DNA of 64,000 nt, taken from NCBI GenBank assembly GCA_963766995.1, contig CAVYCE010000003.1:310001-374000 (forward strand). Direction: 5' to 3'. The translations under genes and the position numbers were made by a program. This DNA comes from Bog-473 sp963766995 (GTDB lineage Bacteria > Actinomycetota > Acidimicrobiia > Acidimicrobiales > RAAP-2). Numbering within the stretch: the stretch's first letter is position 1; each line of letters starts with the position of its first letter. Positions 34,715 through 43,447 of this stretch are shown here, one piece after another. The notes beneath the pieces were generated by a model. The model worked only from the letters and a program-made list of their open reading frames with translations, was not told where the DNA came from and did not search any database.

Positions 34715-36186
34715 TGCGGTTGATGAGGTTGGCGTGGGCGACGGGTGCGGCCACCTTGATGATGATTGGGCCAGTCGGCCTGGTCGGCTCCATGGCCGGA
34801 GCGCAAACAACACTGAGCGGGTACAACGCCAGTGCGGTGGCCATCGGGGCGCAGTTCGGGTTCAACGTACCCAATGTGGTGCCGCTGCCCAACGAGAATC
34901 TCGTTGAGGAGGACGTGCCGTTTGCTCGCACCGATGTGGGGGACGGGCCGGTGGTCGATTCGTTGGGGGCCCCCTATTACCCGGGCGACATCGCCGCCGA
35001 CGTCGGCAGCCTGCTCGAGACCTTTGGGGCGCCCGCCCTGCCGTTGAACGATCCGCTGTTGGCCGACAGTAAGTATCCGACGTCGCCGGGGTATCCAGCG
35101 CACGTGTCCTTTGGGGTGGCTCCGTCGGCCGCGACTGCGTTGCAGCCCAGCATCTACAGCTCTTCCGCCGACACCTCTGTCGAGGGCGGGGACGCCGGGG
35201 GTTCGGTGACGGACCTTTCATTGGACAATCTGGCGGTGACGGCCAAGACGAGCGTGTCGAACACGCTGAAGAAGGTGTCGTCTACGACGTCGAGTCCATC
35301 GTTGCTCGATATCGGCAATATCAGCGCCACCAACTCGGTCTCCATCGGAGCCAGCAACGTGACGGCCACGGCCACGTCGACGGTCAAGACGTTGGACATC
35401 GCAGGCCTCGTCCTGATCGGCGGCCTCACCGCCACGGCGACGGCGTCGTCTGACGGGACCACTGGGACGCCGATGGCCACCCTGCATTTGGGGCAGGTGA
35501 GCGTGGACGGCGTCACTGCGTACATTGATGCGACCGGGGTCCACGTCAACAGCACGAGCAGCGCGTCGACGGGCATCACCCCGGCGCAACTCCAGCAGAC
35601 GGTCGACGCCACGTTGGCTCAGGACGGCATCAGCATCCGGGTCCTCGACCCGGTGCTCACCACGTCGGGGGCGCAGGCGTCGGCCAACTCGGGTGGGCTA
35701 GTCATCGCCATCTCGCACCAGTTCGACGTCCCATTCATTCCCGGTGAGCCCACCATTCCCGTCCCCGAGCTGGGCAACGTGGGACTACCGGCTGGCCTTT
35801 ACACCGCAACCACGTCCATCACCTTCGGGCTGGCCGACAGCACGGTCGACGCCTCCGGTGGTGCCCCTCAAAGCTCGTCGTCTACGACCTCGTCGGGCAT
35901 CTCGACCTTCCCGGTGATCGGCGGCGTCTCGGGAACATTCGGTACCGGCTTCACGACGACGGCGGCGCCCAGCACTTCGACGCTGGTGCCCACCGGCCCG
36001 GGCAGCGCCACCGCCAACGGTGAGGGGAGCAAGTCGGCCATTGGCGAGACCGGGACGGCCTTCCCGATCCGGGGCATTCCGCCGCCGCTCGGCTGGACCG
36101 TTGCCGCACTCTTGGCCTGCCTGTTGGCGGCCTACCCGCTGTTGTTAGTGGCTCGATGGCAGTTCGTCAGCCAAAGGAGACGATGA
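34711..36186 (+). CDS. Exported membrane-anchored protein behind the Liv operon, unknown function
   Basis: A 491-residue protein I do not recognise. It has an N-terminal signal peptide (ATGAATLMMIGPVGLVGSMAGAQ) and a long Ser/Thr/Ala-rich extracytoplasmic region. Repeating beta-strand patterns are seen (SIGASNVTATATSTVKTLDI, LHLGQVSVDGVTAYIDATGV). One C-terminal transmembrane helix (TVAALLACLLAAYPLLLVA) and a basic tail QRRR anchor it. It lacks cysteine in the mature part. ATG 34711 overlaps the LivF stop, and its stop overlaps the start of the next gene, so all are one operon. It might present or capture the ligand of the Liv transporter at the surface, but this is only position-based. Confidence 0.7.
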   Translation: MMRLMRLAWATGAATLMMIGPVGLVGSMAGAQTTLSGYNASAVAIGAQFGFNVPNVVPLPNENLVEEDVPFARTDVGDGPVVDSLGAPYYPGDIAADVGSLLETFGAPALPLNDPLLADSKYPTSPGYPAHVSFGVAPSAATALQPSIYSSSADTSVEGGDAGGSVTDLSLDNLAVTAKTSVSNTLKKVSSTTSSPSLLDIGNISATNSVSIGASNVTATATSTVKTLDIAGLVLIGGLTATATASSDGTTGTPMATLHLGQVSVDGVTAYIDATGVHVNSTSSASTGITPAQLQQTVDATLAQDGISIRVLDPVLTTSGAQASANSGGLVIAISHQFDVPFIPGEPTIPVPELGNVGLPAGLYTATTSITFGLADSTVDASGGAPQSSSSTTSSGISTFPVIGGVSGTFGTGFTTTAAPSTSTLVPTGPGSATANGEGSKSAIGETGTAFPIRGIPPPLGWTVAALLACLLAAYPLLLVARWQFVSQRRR

Positions 36187-36803
36187 TGGTGGATATGGCG
36201 GAGCGCACAGACGCTGGCGGGGCGGTCGAGGCGGGAACCGAGGTTCCCCGCCGGCGAGCCTTAGGCGGGTGGATGCGGCCACCGAAGAGGGGCGATACGA
36301 GCGACGGCACCAGCGGGTCCTTCGATGTGCGCAATAGCTGGCAGGTGCTGGCCGGCTCCATCTTGATACCGCTCGGCGTGGTGTTCATCCTGATCGCTTG
36401 GTACGGGGCGGCGCACGCCCGGGTCGAGCAGCAGCAGATTCCGTACATGATCAGCGGCGCGTTTGCCGGGCTGGGCTGCATGGTCGTCGGCGGATTGCTG
36501 TACTGGGGTCACTGGCTGTATCGGATTTATGACCAAGCTGAGCTGCATCACGAGGAACAGCAGCGGATGATGCTCGAGCTGGTTCGGGCCATTCACGCCA
36601 CGGCGCCAACCACGTCAGCGTCGGGATCGGGCCAAGTCGCAGTCGCTGATGTCTCGTCGTATATGGCGACCACATCGGGCACCGTGTACCACAAGACCGA
36701 TTGCCCGATCATTGCCCATCACCCCAACGAACTGCGGGTGCTCAACGGGTCGGAGCTCGGCGGCCTGCGACCTTGTCAGATCTGCTCCCCCGACGGCCCC
36801 TAA
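36183..36803 (+). CDS. Two-helix membrane protein with C-terminal Cys/His metal-site motif, unknown function
   Basis: A 206-residue protein. A basic N-terminal tail is followed by two transmembrane helices (VLAGSILIPLGVVFILIAWY and MISGAFAGLGCMVVGGLLYW), then a helical stretch LHHEEQQRMMLELVRAIHA. The C-terminus YHKTDCPIIAHHPNELRVL ending GLRPCQICSPD has the spacing C...H-H...C-x2-C seen in Ada-type or zinc-ribbon-like modules. It is the same type of Cys motif found at the ends of some actinobacterial envelope proteins, and may bind zinc or a metal. The start overlaps the upstream stop by four bases. Together with the 34711 gene it completes the Liv operon. Confidence 0.68.
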   Translation: MMVDMAERTDAGGAVEAGTEVPRRRALGGWMRPPKRGDTSDGTSGSFDVRNSWQVLAGSILIPLGVVFILIAWYGAAHARVEQQQIPYMISGAFAGLGCMVVGGLLYWGHWLYRIYDQAELHHEEQQRMMLELVRAIHATAPTTSASGSGQVAVADVSSYMATTSGTVYHKTDCPIIAHHPNELRVLNGSELGGLRPCQICSPDGP

Positions 36804-36834
36804 CCGGCTCGGACGGACGGACGAGGACTGGGTC

Positions 36835-37731
36835 CTAGGACGCAGGAGTGGCGCAGCTCGTTTCGTAGGCGCACGCATTGAAGCCCTGACCGTCCGGAGC
36901 CAGCGCCGACGGTGTGGCCTCGTGCAGGATTCCCAGGCCCAGGAACGTCATGCCCATGGCGATCGGCTTGCCCTGTGCGATGGTCTCGGGCGAACCCTGG
37001 CCGATCGTGAAGGACGAGTAAGGGCCGAAGTGCACCGTGCCCACGCCGGCCAGGTCGATGGGCGAGATCTCCAATGTGGGCGATTCGAGGATCCACTCGG
37101 CTGACGAGTTGGACGACGTGTACGAGATGCTGTCGTCTGACCACGTCCACTTGCCGGCGTCGGTCTCGCTGATGCTCCACGAGTTCGAGGCGCCGGTGTT
37201 CTGCTTGATGTTGACGGCGATCTGGTCGCCGGGCGTCACGGTGCAACTGGCGTCGCCGTGGCAGCCGGTGAGCTGGACGGGCGAGGCGGGAAGCAGCTCG
37301 TACCAGGCGTAGTACTGGTCACCGAGCAGCGGCAGGCTGGGGAAGGAGCTCTCGGCCACGCCGGCCTGGATCAGGTCCGACGTGTTGTAGCCGCCGATAC
37401 CGGCCCACGTTGACGCCTCGCCCGGCAAGTCGTCGCCAGCGGCGGGCACGACAAAGGTGGAGGACACGGCGGTGACATTGCCCCCCGTGGGCGTCACGGC
37501 ATAGCCCGACCAGTTCTCGGATTCAACTTGATTGCGCCCGGTGAGGGCCCGCAAGGCGGCTTGGTTGCTGTCCTTGATGATGGCCCCGCCCACCTGCGGC
37601 ACTTTCAGTGCGGCGGCCTGCCCTGTACTGGCTGCCGACGCGCCGGCTCCGAGTGCGGCCGTGGCGGCGATGACTCCCCCGCTGACGACGAGGGTGGAAA
37701 TAGCAGTGAGTCGACGAATGCGACGAGGCAC
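36835..37731 (-). CDS. Secreted G1 family (eqolisin) glutamic peptidase
   Basis: A 298-residue exported protease of the glutamic G1 family. The signal peptide is RRIRRLTAISTLVVSGGVIA with an Ala-rich cleavage region. The domain starts with NWSGYAV. The catalytic dyad is Gln122 in LIQAGVAES and Glu212 in SSAEWILE, with the conserved WAGIGGYN and YAWYELLPASP segments and a disulfide pair C157/C163. G1 enzymes work at acid pH and were first described in fungi; bacterial members are fewer. This suggests an acid habitat. The gene is convergent with the small Cys-motif gene (31 bases) and is transcribed toward it. Confidence 0.87.
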   Translation of the reverse strand: MPRRIRRLTAISTLVVSGGVIAATAALGAGASAASTGQAAALKVPQVGGAIIKDSNQAALRALTGRNQVESENWSGYAVTPTGGNVTAVSSTFVVPAAGDDLPGEASTWAGIGGYNTSDLIQAGVAESSFPSLPLLGDQYYAWYELLPASPVQLTGCHGDASCTVTPGDQIAVNIKQNTGASNSWSISETDAGKWTWSDDSISYTSSNSSAEWILESPTLEISPIDLAGVGTVHFGPYSSFTIGQGSPETIAQGKPIAMGMTFLGLGILHEATPSALAPDGQGFNACAYETSCATPAS

Positions 37732-37822
37732 GTGGCGCTCCTGAGGGTGATGGTGCGGGAATCAGCTTCTGACTTGTTGTCTGGACAACGTTACGAGGCT
37801 CTGGATCTTGCGAGGGGTCACC

Positions 37823-38906
37823 TCAGTGATCGACGTCATCCTTGTGGGTGACGCCGGCCTGGTCGAAGGTCGCCATCTCACGCAACACCCGGGCTGCAGT
37901 CTGGACAATGGGGAGGGCGAGACAGGCGCCGGTCCCCTCGCCGAGGCGGAGGTCGAGCTGCAAGAGTGGCGGCAATCCCAGGTGCTCGAGCACGGCCCGG
38001 GACCCGGGTTCGGCCGAGCGATGCCCGGCAATGCAGTACTCTCCACCCGCGGGCACAGGGCCGACGCCGTGACCAGCGCTGCGGCGGCAATCACCCCGTC
38101 GATCAGGACGGGCACACCGGCGGCCGCGCCCCCGATGATGAGGCCGGCGAGTCCGGCGATCTCGAGCCCGCCCAACGAGGCCAGCGCCTGCAGTGGTTCG
38201 ACCGCGGTGGCGTCCAACGCAGCGGTACGCCGGAGGGCGGAGGAGATGACCGCGGATCTTGTGCACCAACATCTCGTCGTCGATGCCCGTCCCCCTCCCC
38301 ACCACGTCCTCGACGGCTCGTCCGGTGAACCAGGCGATGAGGGCGGCCGAAGCCGTGGTGTTGCCAATCCCCATGTCCCCGGTGATCAGGCAGCGGGACA
38401 CCGGTGGCGATGAGCTCCCGGGCCACCTCGGCCCCCACATCGAGGGCGGCGAGAGCCTCGGCGGCGGTCATGGCCGGTTCGAACTCGAGGTTGGCCGTTC
38501 CATCACGAATCTTGCGGCGCAGGAGGTTGGGGGCGGGATCGAGGCTCCCCGCCACTCCGACGTCGACCACGACCACCTCGGCCCCCACCTGGCGGGCGAT
38601 GGCACTGATGGCGGCACCGCCGCCGCAGAAATTGGCCACCATCTGGCGGGTGACTTCCGAGGGCCAGGGCGTGACACCGGAGGCGACGACGCCGTGATCG
38701 CCGGCGAAAATGGCGACGGTGGCGGGTTCGGGAATGGGCGGCGGGCTGGTGCGGGCCATGCCGGCCAGGCGGACGCCAAGCTCCTCGAGCGCTCCAAGCG
38801 AACCAGCGGGCTTGGTCAGGCGACCGTGGTGCTCTCGGGCCGCCTCCATGGCGCCAGAGTCGGGGGCGATCACGGCAGCCCGGGCGTCGTCGAAGGGGTG
38901 GGTCAC
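37823..38906 (-). pseudogene. cobT: CobT, nicotinate-nucleotide-dimethylbenzimidazole phosphoribosyltransferase (about three frame breaks)
   Basis: CobT makes alpha-ribazole phosphate from dimethylbenzimidazole and nicotinate mononucleotide for the cobalamin lower ligand. The conserved parts lie in successive frames: GRLTKPAGSLGALEELGVRL and IFAGDHGVVASGVTPWPSEVT; then RCLITGDMGIGNTTASAALI; then SLGGLEIAGLAGLIIGGAAAG; then LRLGEGTGACLALPIVQTAA with the catalytic Glu, ending VTHKDDVDH. Frame changes fall near 38395-38397 (extra G in GGG), about 38255 and about 38045. Homology is complete, so errors are likelier than a dead gene. GTG 38906 could start it alone, but the frame joins BluB without a stop. 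Last gene of the cobalamin operon. Confidence 0.8.
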
Positions 38907-39588
38907 TCGGTGCTCCCAGGTCTCGTGGTGGATGGCCCACTCAAGCGGGCGGGGCTTGGCCCAACCCCGCAGGGCGAGCTCGGGCGCGGCATCGAAACTC
39001 CTCGACGTAGCCCATGCACAGGTAGGCGATGGGAACGACGTGGGGCGGTAGGTCGAGAATGTCCGAGAGGGTGGACGGACGGTAGAAGCTGACCCAGCCC
39101 ACGCCGAGGCCCTCGGCCCGAGCGGTGAGCCACAGATTCTCAATGGCCAGACAGGTCGAGTAGTGCGCCATGTCCGGCTGGGTGAAGCGGCCGAGGACAT
39201 GGGCGCCGCCGCGCTCGAGCGTGGACGTGACGACGAGGTTGAGGGCCGACTCCTTGATGGCCTCGACTTTGAGGTCGCCGAACGTCCGGGCTCGGGCGGG
39301 TGGGAGCGAATCGGCAAACCGTTGGCGTTCTTCTTCGACGTGCTCGGCCACGGCGAGGCGACGGGCGTGGTCGGTCACGATGAGGAAGTCCCAGGGTTGG
39401 GTGAGGCCTACGGATGGGGCCTTGTGGGCGGCCTCGAGTACCCGGTGCAGGACGTCGTCTGGGACGGGGCGGACGTGGGCCGGGATGAAGCGGCGGCGGA
39501 CATCTCGGCGCGCTTCGATGATGTGGCGCAGGGCGTCACGGGCGGCGGCGTCGAACTGGCCCAAGTGGGTGGTGGTCGGGTCGGTCAT
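38907..39588 (-). CDS. bluB: BluB, 5,6-dimethylbenzimidazole synthase (one frame break; probably fused to CobT)
   Basis: BluB cuts reduced FMN with oxygen to give the lower-ligand base of B12. The start ATG 39588 overlaps the CobC stop (ATGA). The nitroreductase-like fold shows IIEARRDVRRRFIPAHV, VLEAAHKAPSVGLTQPWDFL and ARAEGLGVGWVSFYRP, all BluB hallmarks. The direct frame ends at 38941 with a strange arginine-rich tail. One extra A in AAA at 38995-38997 moves the family-like end (DAAPELALRGWAKPRPLEW) into the CobT frame, where it runs on without a stop. Corrected, the product would be a bifunctional BluB-CobT protein. BluB-CobT fusions are known in some actinobacteria. Confidence 0.8.
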
Positions 39589-40551
39589 GGGGCGACGTCT
39601 TCGAGGGCACGGGCCAGCCGGTCGAGGCCTTCTTCGTTGGGAACGGCGATGCGGACGTGGTCGGGCAGTCCAAACGAGGCGCAGTCCCGGATGATGACGC
39701 CGTGGTCGAGCAGACGACGTCGTAGACCACGATGCGCTGACGGCGGCGATGCGGGGCCAAGTGGAATAGGGCCACGCGGAGTAGGACCACAGAGGACGAA
39801 GTTGGCATCGGACGGCTCGCAGGACAGGCCGTGACGGGTGAGGAGGAGGATGAGTTGGGTGCGGAGGTCGGCGATGCCGCGTGGCCCAGTCAGCGAGATA
39901 CTCGTCCGCCAGTTGCAACACGTCAGGCAGCACGGCCAGGGCGAGCGTGCCGACCGACCACTCGGGCTGGCGGGTGCGGAGGGAAGCGATGAGGTCGGGG
40001 GGCGCCATCACGTATCCCAGGCGCAGGCCGGGGCAGGCGAAGACCTTGGTCAGTGAGCCGACGACGGCGAGTGCGTTGGGGTCGGCCTTGGTCCAGCGGC
40101 CGGTGGCCAACGGATAGAAGGCTTCATCCCACACGTCGACCCGGTCGCCGGGGGCGGCGAGACGACCAGTGGGGTTGTGGGGATTCGAGCGCCACAACGG
40201 GGCGGGCTCGCCCCAACGGGGATGGAGGGCAAATTCTGGCTCCACCACTCGGCCGCCGATCTCCGCCGCCAGCAGCGAAATCGCTTCGGCGCCCCCATTG
40301 GTCAGCAGCACCTGGTCCACCTCCGCGCCCAGGGCCCCGGCCATGAGACGGGTGGCGACCGAAGCGTCGGGATAGCGATGGATCGACGACAGGTGGGCGC
40401 CGATGAGAGGGGTGATGTCGGGAGCGACGGGGTTGAGGCTGGCCGACAGATCGAGGAGGGACGAGGGGTCGACACCGAGGGTGCGGGCGATGCGCTCGAC
40501 ATCGCCACCGTGGCGGCCCGGCAACACATCAGCGGATGTGGCTGTGCTCAT
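39585..40551 (-). pseudogene. cobC: CobC/CobD-type PLP threonine-phosphate decarboxylase-like protein (frame breaks in C-terminal third)
   Basis: An aminotransferase-fold enzyme (CobC/CobD, L-threonine-O-3-phosphate decarboxylase) that supplies aminopropanol phosphate for the nucleotide loop. The N-terminus has RHGGDVERIARTLGVDPSSL, LTNGGAEAISLLAAEIGG, the NPHNPTG motif and the PLP lysine region VGSLTKVFACPGLRLGYV. After LADEYLADWAT (about 39890) the frame is lost. GIADLRTQLILLLTRHGLSC and DANFVL continue in another frame. The true C-terminus, LLDHGVIIRDCASFGLPDHV and RIAVPNEEGL, ends at 39585, overlapping the BluB start. A further shift between these segments is likely. The start ATG 40551 overlaps the CbiB stop. 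Confidence 0.8.
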
Positions 40552-41453
40552 GCGAGCGCTCCGACGGCGACCAAGGACCCGGTGAGGGCGTAGGTCACGT
40601 CACGGGACAAGGTCACGGCCGCCTGTATGTCGGAGGCGGCAGGAGCTCGGCCGTCCCCCAAGGTCGCACGCCGTTCCACCAGCGCACCATAGGTGTTGAC
40701 GCCGCCGAGCCGCAGACCGAGAGCGGCGGCGAAGGCGGCCTCGGCCACCCCGGCGTTGGGCGAAGGGTGGGCGGGAGCGTCACGGCGCACGGCCCGCCAG
40801 ATGGCGCCGGCCTGGCGGGGACGCACCGCCATGACGAGCGCGGCGGTGAGGCGAGCGGGGATGAGGTTGGCGAGGTCATCGAGGCGGGCGCTGGCCCAGC
40901 CGTAGCGCTCGTAGCGGTCGTTGCGATGGCCCACGATGGCATCCATGGTGTTGATGGCGCGGTAGCCAAGGGTGCCCGGCGCACCGGCGATGGCCGCCCA
41001 GACCACCGGCGCCACGACGGCATCGACGGTGTTCTCGGCCACTGACTCGACGACGGCCCGGGCGATCTCGCTCTCGCAGAGGTCAGTGGGATCTCGCCCC
41101 ACCAGGGTGGGCAGGAGGAGACGGGCGGACGGGAGGTCTCCCTTGCGCAATGCGCCGGCCACCTCATTTGCGGCATCGGACAGGGCTCGTTGCGCCACCG
41201 ACAGGTAGGTGGCGCAGGCCGTTGATCTCAGGGCCAGGCCCGCTCCGACGCCGATGGCCACGCCGACGCTGGTGTGGACGGCCCCGGCCACGCGGGTGTC
41301 GTCATAGACGACGTCCTCGACCCGTCGCATGACGGTGCCGAATGCGGCCACGGGATGGGGTTTGGCGGGTGGTTCGCCCAGGAGATGGTCAGCGATGATG
41401 CCGGTGGCAATCGACCAGAGGCGCTGGCGGGTCGGTGACCACGACGTCACCAT
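40548..41453 (-). CDS. cbiB: CbiB/CobD, adenosylcobinamide-phosphate synthase
   Basis: A 301-residue membrane protein that attaches the aminopropanol (phosphate) arm to adenosylcobyric acid. The N-terminus GIIADHLLGEPPAKPHPVAAFGTVM is cut here to the key run ADHLLGEPPAKPHP. ESVAENTVDAVVAPVVWAAI and YRAINTMDAIVGHRNDRYER are the family signatures. Several membrane helices fit the family. ATG 41453 overlaps the CobS stop, which supports this start; the frame continues far upstream as arginine-rich shadow sequence. The stop overlaps the CobC start. Part of the riboswitch-controlled cobalamin operon. Confidence 0.92.
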   Translation of the reverse strand: MVTSWSPTRQRLWSIATGIIADHLLGEPPAKPHPVAAFGTVMRRVEDVVYDDTRVAGAVHTSVGVAIGVGAGLALRSTACATYLSVAQRALSDAANEVAGALRKGDLPSARLLLPTLVGRDPTDLCESEIARAVVESVAENTVDAVVAPVVWAAIAGAPGTLGYRAINTMDAIVGHRNDRYERYGWASARLDDLANLIPARLTAALVMAVRPRQAGAIWRAVRRDAPAHPSPNAGVAEAAFAAALGLRLGGVNTYGALVERRATLGDGRAPAASDIQAAVTLSRDVTYALTGSLVAVGALA

Positions 41454-42205
41454 TTGGCGGCGGCGACCAGCAATCCGACCGTCTCGCCGACCAGACCGGC
41501 CGCACCCAGAATGTCCCCCGTGAATCCGCCGACGCGGCGAACGCCCAGCCACACGACGGCAGCAAAGGCGCCGATGCCGGCGATCGCGGCCACCGTCCCA
41601 GCGGGCAGCTTCCACGCGGTGGCAGCACCAATGGACGCGCTGACGGCCAGCCCGGCCAACCACGCCGGCAGACGACCAGTCATGAAGGCGCTGGCCAGAC
41701 CGCCATGGCCGCCGACCTGGCCACCATCCGCGTCGACGGCCCGGTCTCGGGCGTAGGGCACCCGCTGCATCACTGCCGCCATCCCTGTCCGCGACAGGCA
41801 CCACAGCGCCCCAAGCAAGAGCGGCGCAGGACGCAGCGTGGCCAGAACAATCCACCGGCTGAGCAGTATCAGCGAGACCACGCCAAGGCCGAAGGCTCCG
41901 ACCGCCGGATCGCGCATGACTTCGAGGCGCCGGGCCTGCGACGCAAGTGGCGGGAGGAGGCCGTCGGCAGTGTCAGCCAGTCCGTCGAGGTGGAGGAGAC
42001 CGGTAATGGCGAGATCTGCTGCCACCACCATCACCGCGGCAACGGGCGCTGGCCATATGCGAGCCAGGCACCACCACAATCCGCCCAGCGCCAAACCAAT
42101 CAGTGCGCCGACCAGCGGGAACCACTTGAGCGACTTCCCGTCGGGGACGGCAAGCGAGCGACGGGCCCGCCCAAATGCCGTGAGGAACGTCAGTGCATCG
42201 AGCAT
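41447..42205 (-). CDS. cobS: CobS, adenosylcobinamide-GDP ribazoletransferase
   Basis: A 252-residue integral membrane enzyme that joins adenosylcobinamide-GDP with alpha-ribazole(-phosphate) to give cobalamin. The N-terminus MLDALTFLTAFGRARRSL, KWFPLVGALIGLALGG and the metal-binding HLDGLADTADGL motif are diagnostic. I chose ATG 42205, one base after the CobU stop. The in-frame codon at 42265 would add residues encoded by the CobU tandem repeat and is less likely. The gene ends seven bases into CbiB. Confidence 0.92.
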   Translation of the reverse strand: MLDALTFLTAFGRARRSLAVPDGKSLKWFPLVGALIGLALGGLWWCLARIWPAPVAAVMVVAADLAITGLLHLDGLADTADGLLPPLASQARRLEVMRDPAVGAFGLGVVSLILLSRWIVLATLRPAPLLLGALWCLSRTGMAAVMQRVPYARDRAVDADGGQVGGHGGLASAFMTGRLPAWLAGLAVSASIGAATAWKLPAGTVAAIAGIGAFAAVVWLGVRRVGGFTGDILGAAGLVGETVGLLVAAAKW

Positions 42206-42206
42206 G

Positions 42207-42845
42207 TCAAGACTGGCTCGGCGTGCCAGGCGTGCCAGGCGACCCACTCGTCCCAGGCGACCCACTCGTCCCAGGCAGGTCCGACAGCCGCAGCGTCCGA
42301 CCGGCGATCACGAAGAGCGCCTCGTGCGCCACATCGGCCACGGCCTGGTTGAGTGTCCCTAGTGCGTCTCGAAAGAGACGTCCCGACTCCGACGACGGAT
42401 GGACGCCGAAGCCCACCTCCTCGGAGACCACCACCGTGTCACCATCACGAACCGCCAACGCATGACACAACGCCTCGAAACGCTGCCCCCACGTGATCGG
42501 CGGCTCGAAGAGGAGGGTCGCCACCCAGGGCCCGAGCGAATCGAGCAACACCGTCCCCGTCACGGTGCGCAATACCTCAGCCAGATCGTCATCACGTCCG
42601 ATCTCCACTGTCGCCCACGAAGCGGGCCGCCGAGCTCGATGCGTCCGCACCCTCATCGACAGGTCCGGGTCCACATCGTCGACGCGCAGCAAGTCGTCGA
42701 CCAGCATGGTGGCGACGTAGGTCACGACACTGCCCGCCGGGTCCGCCTCACCTGACGGGCGCACCGGACCAGTCCCAGCCCCCACCAGTCGTTCCGCCAC
42801 CAACGACTTCCCCGAGCGCGCTCCTCCCAGCACAAGCGTGATCAA
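42207..42845 (-). CDS. cobU: CobU/CobP, adenosylcobinamide kinase / GTP guanylyltransferase
   Basis: A 212-residue cytosolic enzyme that phosphorylates adenosylcobinamide and adds GMP. The P-loop is LGGARSGKSLVAERL at the N-terminus. SSWATVE-type sequence (PASWATVE), VLLDSLGPWVATLL and VVSEEVGFGVHPSSESGRLFRD are typical. The start is a TTG at 42845 that overlaps the CobO stop (TTGA); an ATG start that keeps the P-loop is not present, so TTG is the best choice. The protein ends in a repeat-encoded tail (SPGTSGSPGTPGTPSQS) that is not part of the family core. Confidence 0.9.
   Translation of the reverse strand: MITLVLGGARSGKSLVAERLVGAGTGPVRPSGEADPAGSVVTYVATMLVDDLLRVDDVDPDLSMRVRTHRARRPASWATVEIGRDDDLAEVLRTVTGTVLLDSLGPWVATLLFEPPITWGQRFEALCHALAVRDGDTVVVSEEVGFGVHPSSESGRLFRDALGTLNQAVADVAHEALFVIAGRTLRLSDLPGTSGSPGTSGSPGTPGTPSQS
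42221..42274. repeat. Nested tandem repeat (2 x 9 bases, 2 x 18 bases) in the cobU 3' end
   Basis: Two copies of gcgtgccag are followed by two exact copies of gcgacccactcgtcccag, all sharing the 3' core ccag. On the minus strand they encode the Pro-Gly-Thr-Ser tail of CobU. Units are multiples of three, so expansion or loss keeps the frame. Confidence 0.88.
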
Positions 42846-43447
42846 TATTCGATCCCCTTACGCGCCTTGATCCCCTTTTCATACGCGTGCTTGACCATGC
42901 GCATTTCGGTCACCGTGTCAGCGATGGCGATCAACTCCGGCGCCGCATCCCGACCGGTGATGACCACATTCGTCTTGGCGGCCCGGCCTACGACGCCGGC
43001 CACCACTTCCTCGACACTCACCCAGCCGTACGTCATGGCGTAAGTGATCTCGTCCAGAATCAGCATGTCGTAGGCACCCGACGCCAACTTCTCCTGAGCC
43101 ACCGACCAAGCGTGGCGCCCCTTGGCCGCAGTCTCATCGAGGTCAGTCGATTCCCACGTGAACCCGTCGCCCAAGACCTGCCACTCGATGCCCAAGTGGT
43201 CGGCCAGCTTGCGCTCCCCCACCTTCCACTTGCCGCCTTTGACGAATTGCACGACGCCGACGGTCCAACCCCGGGCCCACGCCCGCCCCATCACCCCGAA
43301 GGCAGCCGACGACTTACCCTTCCCGTGCCCCGTGTTGATCAGCACCAACGAGGGCACCCGGCCGCCCGGCCCCGCCTCCTCGACCTCCGCCTCCCGTCCC
43401 GACTCGCCCGTCTCGTCCGTCTCGCCCGTCTCGACCGTCTCGCTCAT
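42842..43447 (-). CDS. cobO: CobO/BtuR, corrinoid adenosyltransferase
   Basis: A 201-residue ATP:cob(I)alamin adenosyltransferase that makes the Co-C bond of adenosylcobalamin. The P-loop NTGHGKGKSSAAFGVMGRA and the sequences VVQFVKGGKW, LGDGFTW and LILDEITYAMTYGW define the CobA/CobO family, with the C-terminal EKGIKARKGIEY end. The N-terminal 30 residues are Glu/Gly/Thr-rich and not conserved. ATG 43447 overlaps the ABC ATPase stop by four bases. Confidence 0.93.
   Translation of the reverse strand: MSETVETGETDETGESGREAEVEEAGPGGRVPSLVLINTGHGKGKSSAAFGVMGRAWARGWTVGVVQFVKGGKWKVGERKLADHLGIEWQVLGDGFTWESTDLDETAAKGRHAWSVAQEKLASGAYDMLILDEITYAMTYGWVSVEEVVAGVVGRAAKTNVVITGRDAAPELIAIADTVTEMRMVKHAYEKGIKARKGIEY

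Noticed and set aside
38259..39092. 277-residue plus-strand frame opposite cobT/bluB
   Set aside because: Gly/Arg-rich shadow that stays open only because of GC bias; CobT and BluB homology is on the minus strand.
41435..42352. 305-residue plus-strand frame antisense to cobS
   Set aside because: Ser/Arg/Pro/Gln-rich shadow without any family motif; cobS explains the region fully.
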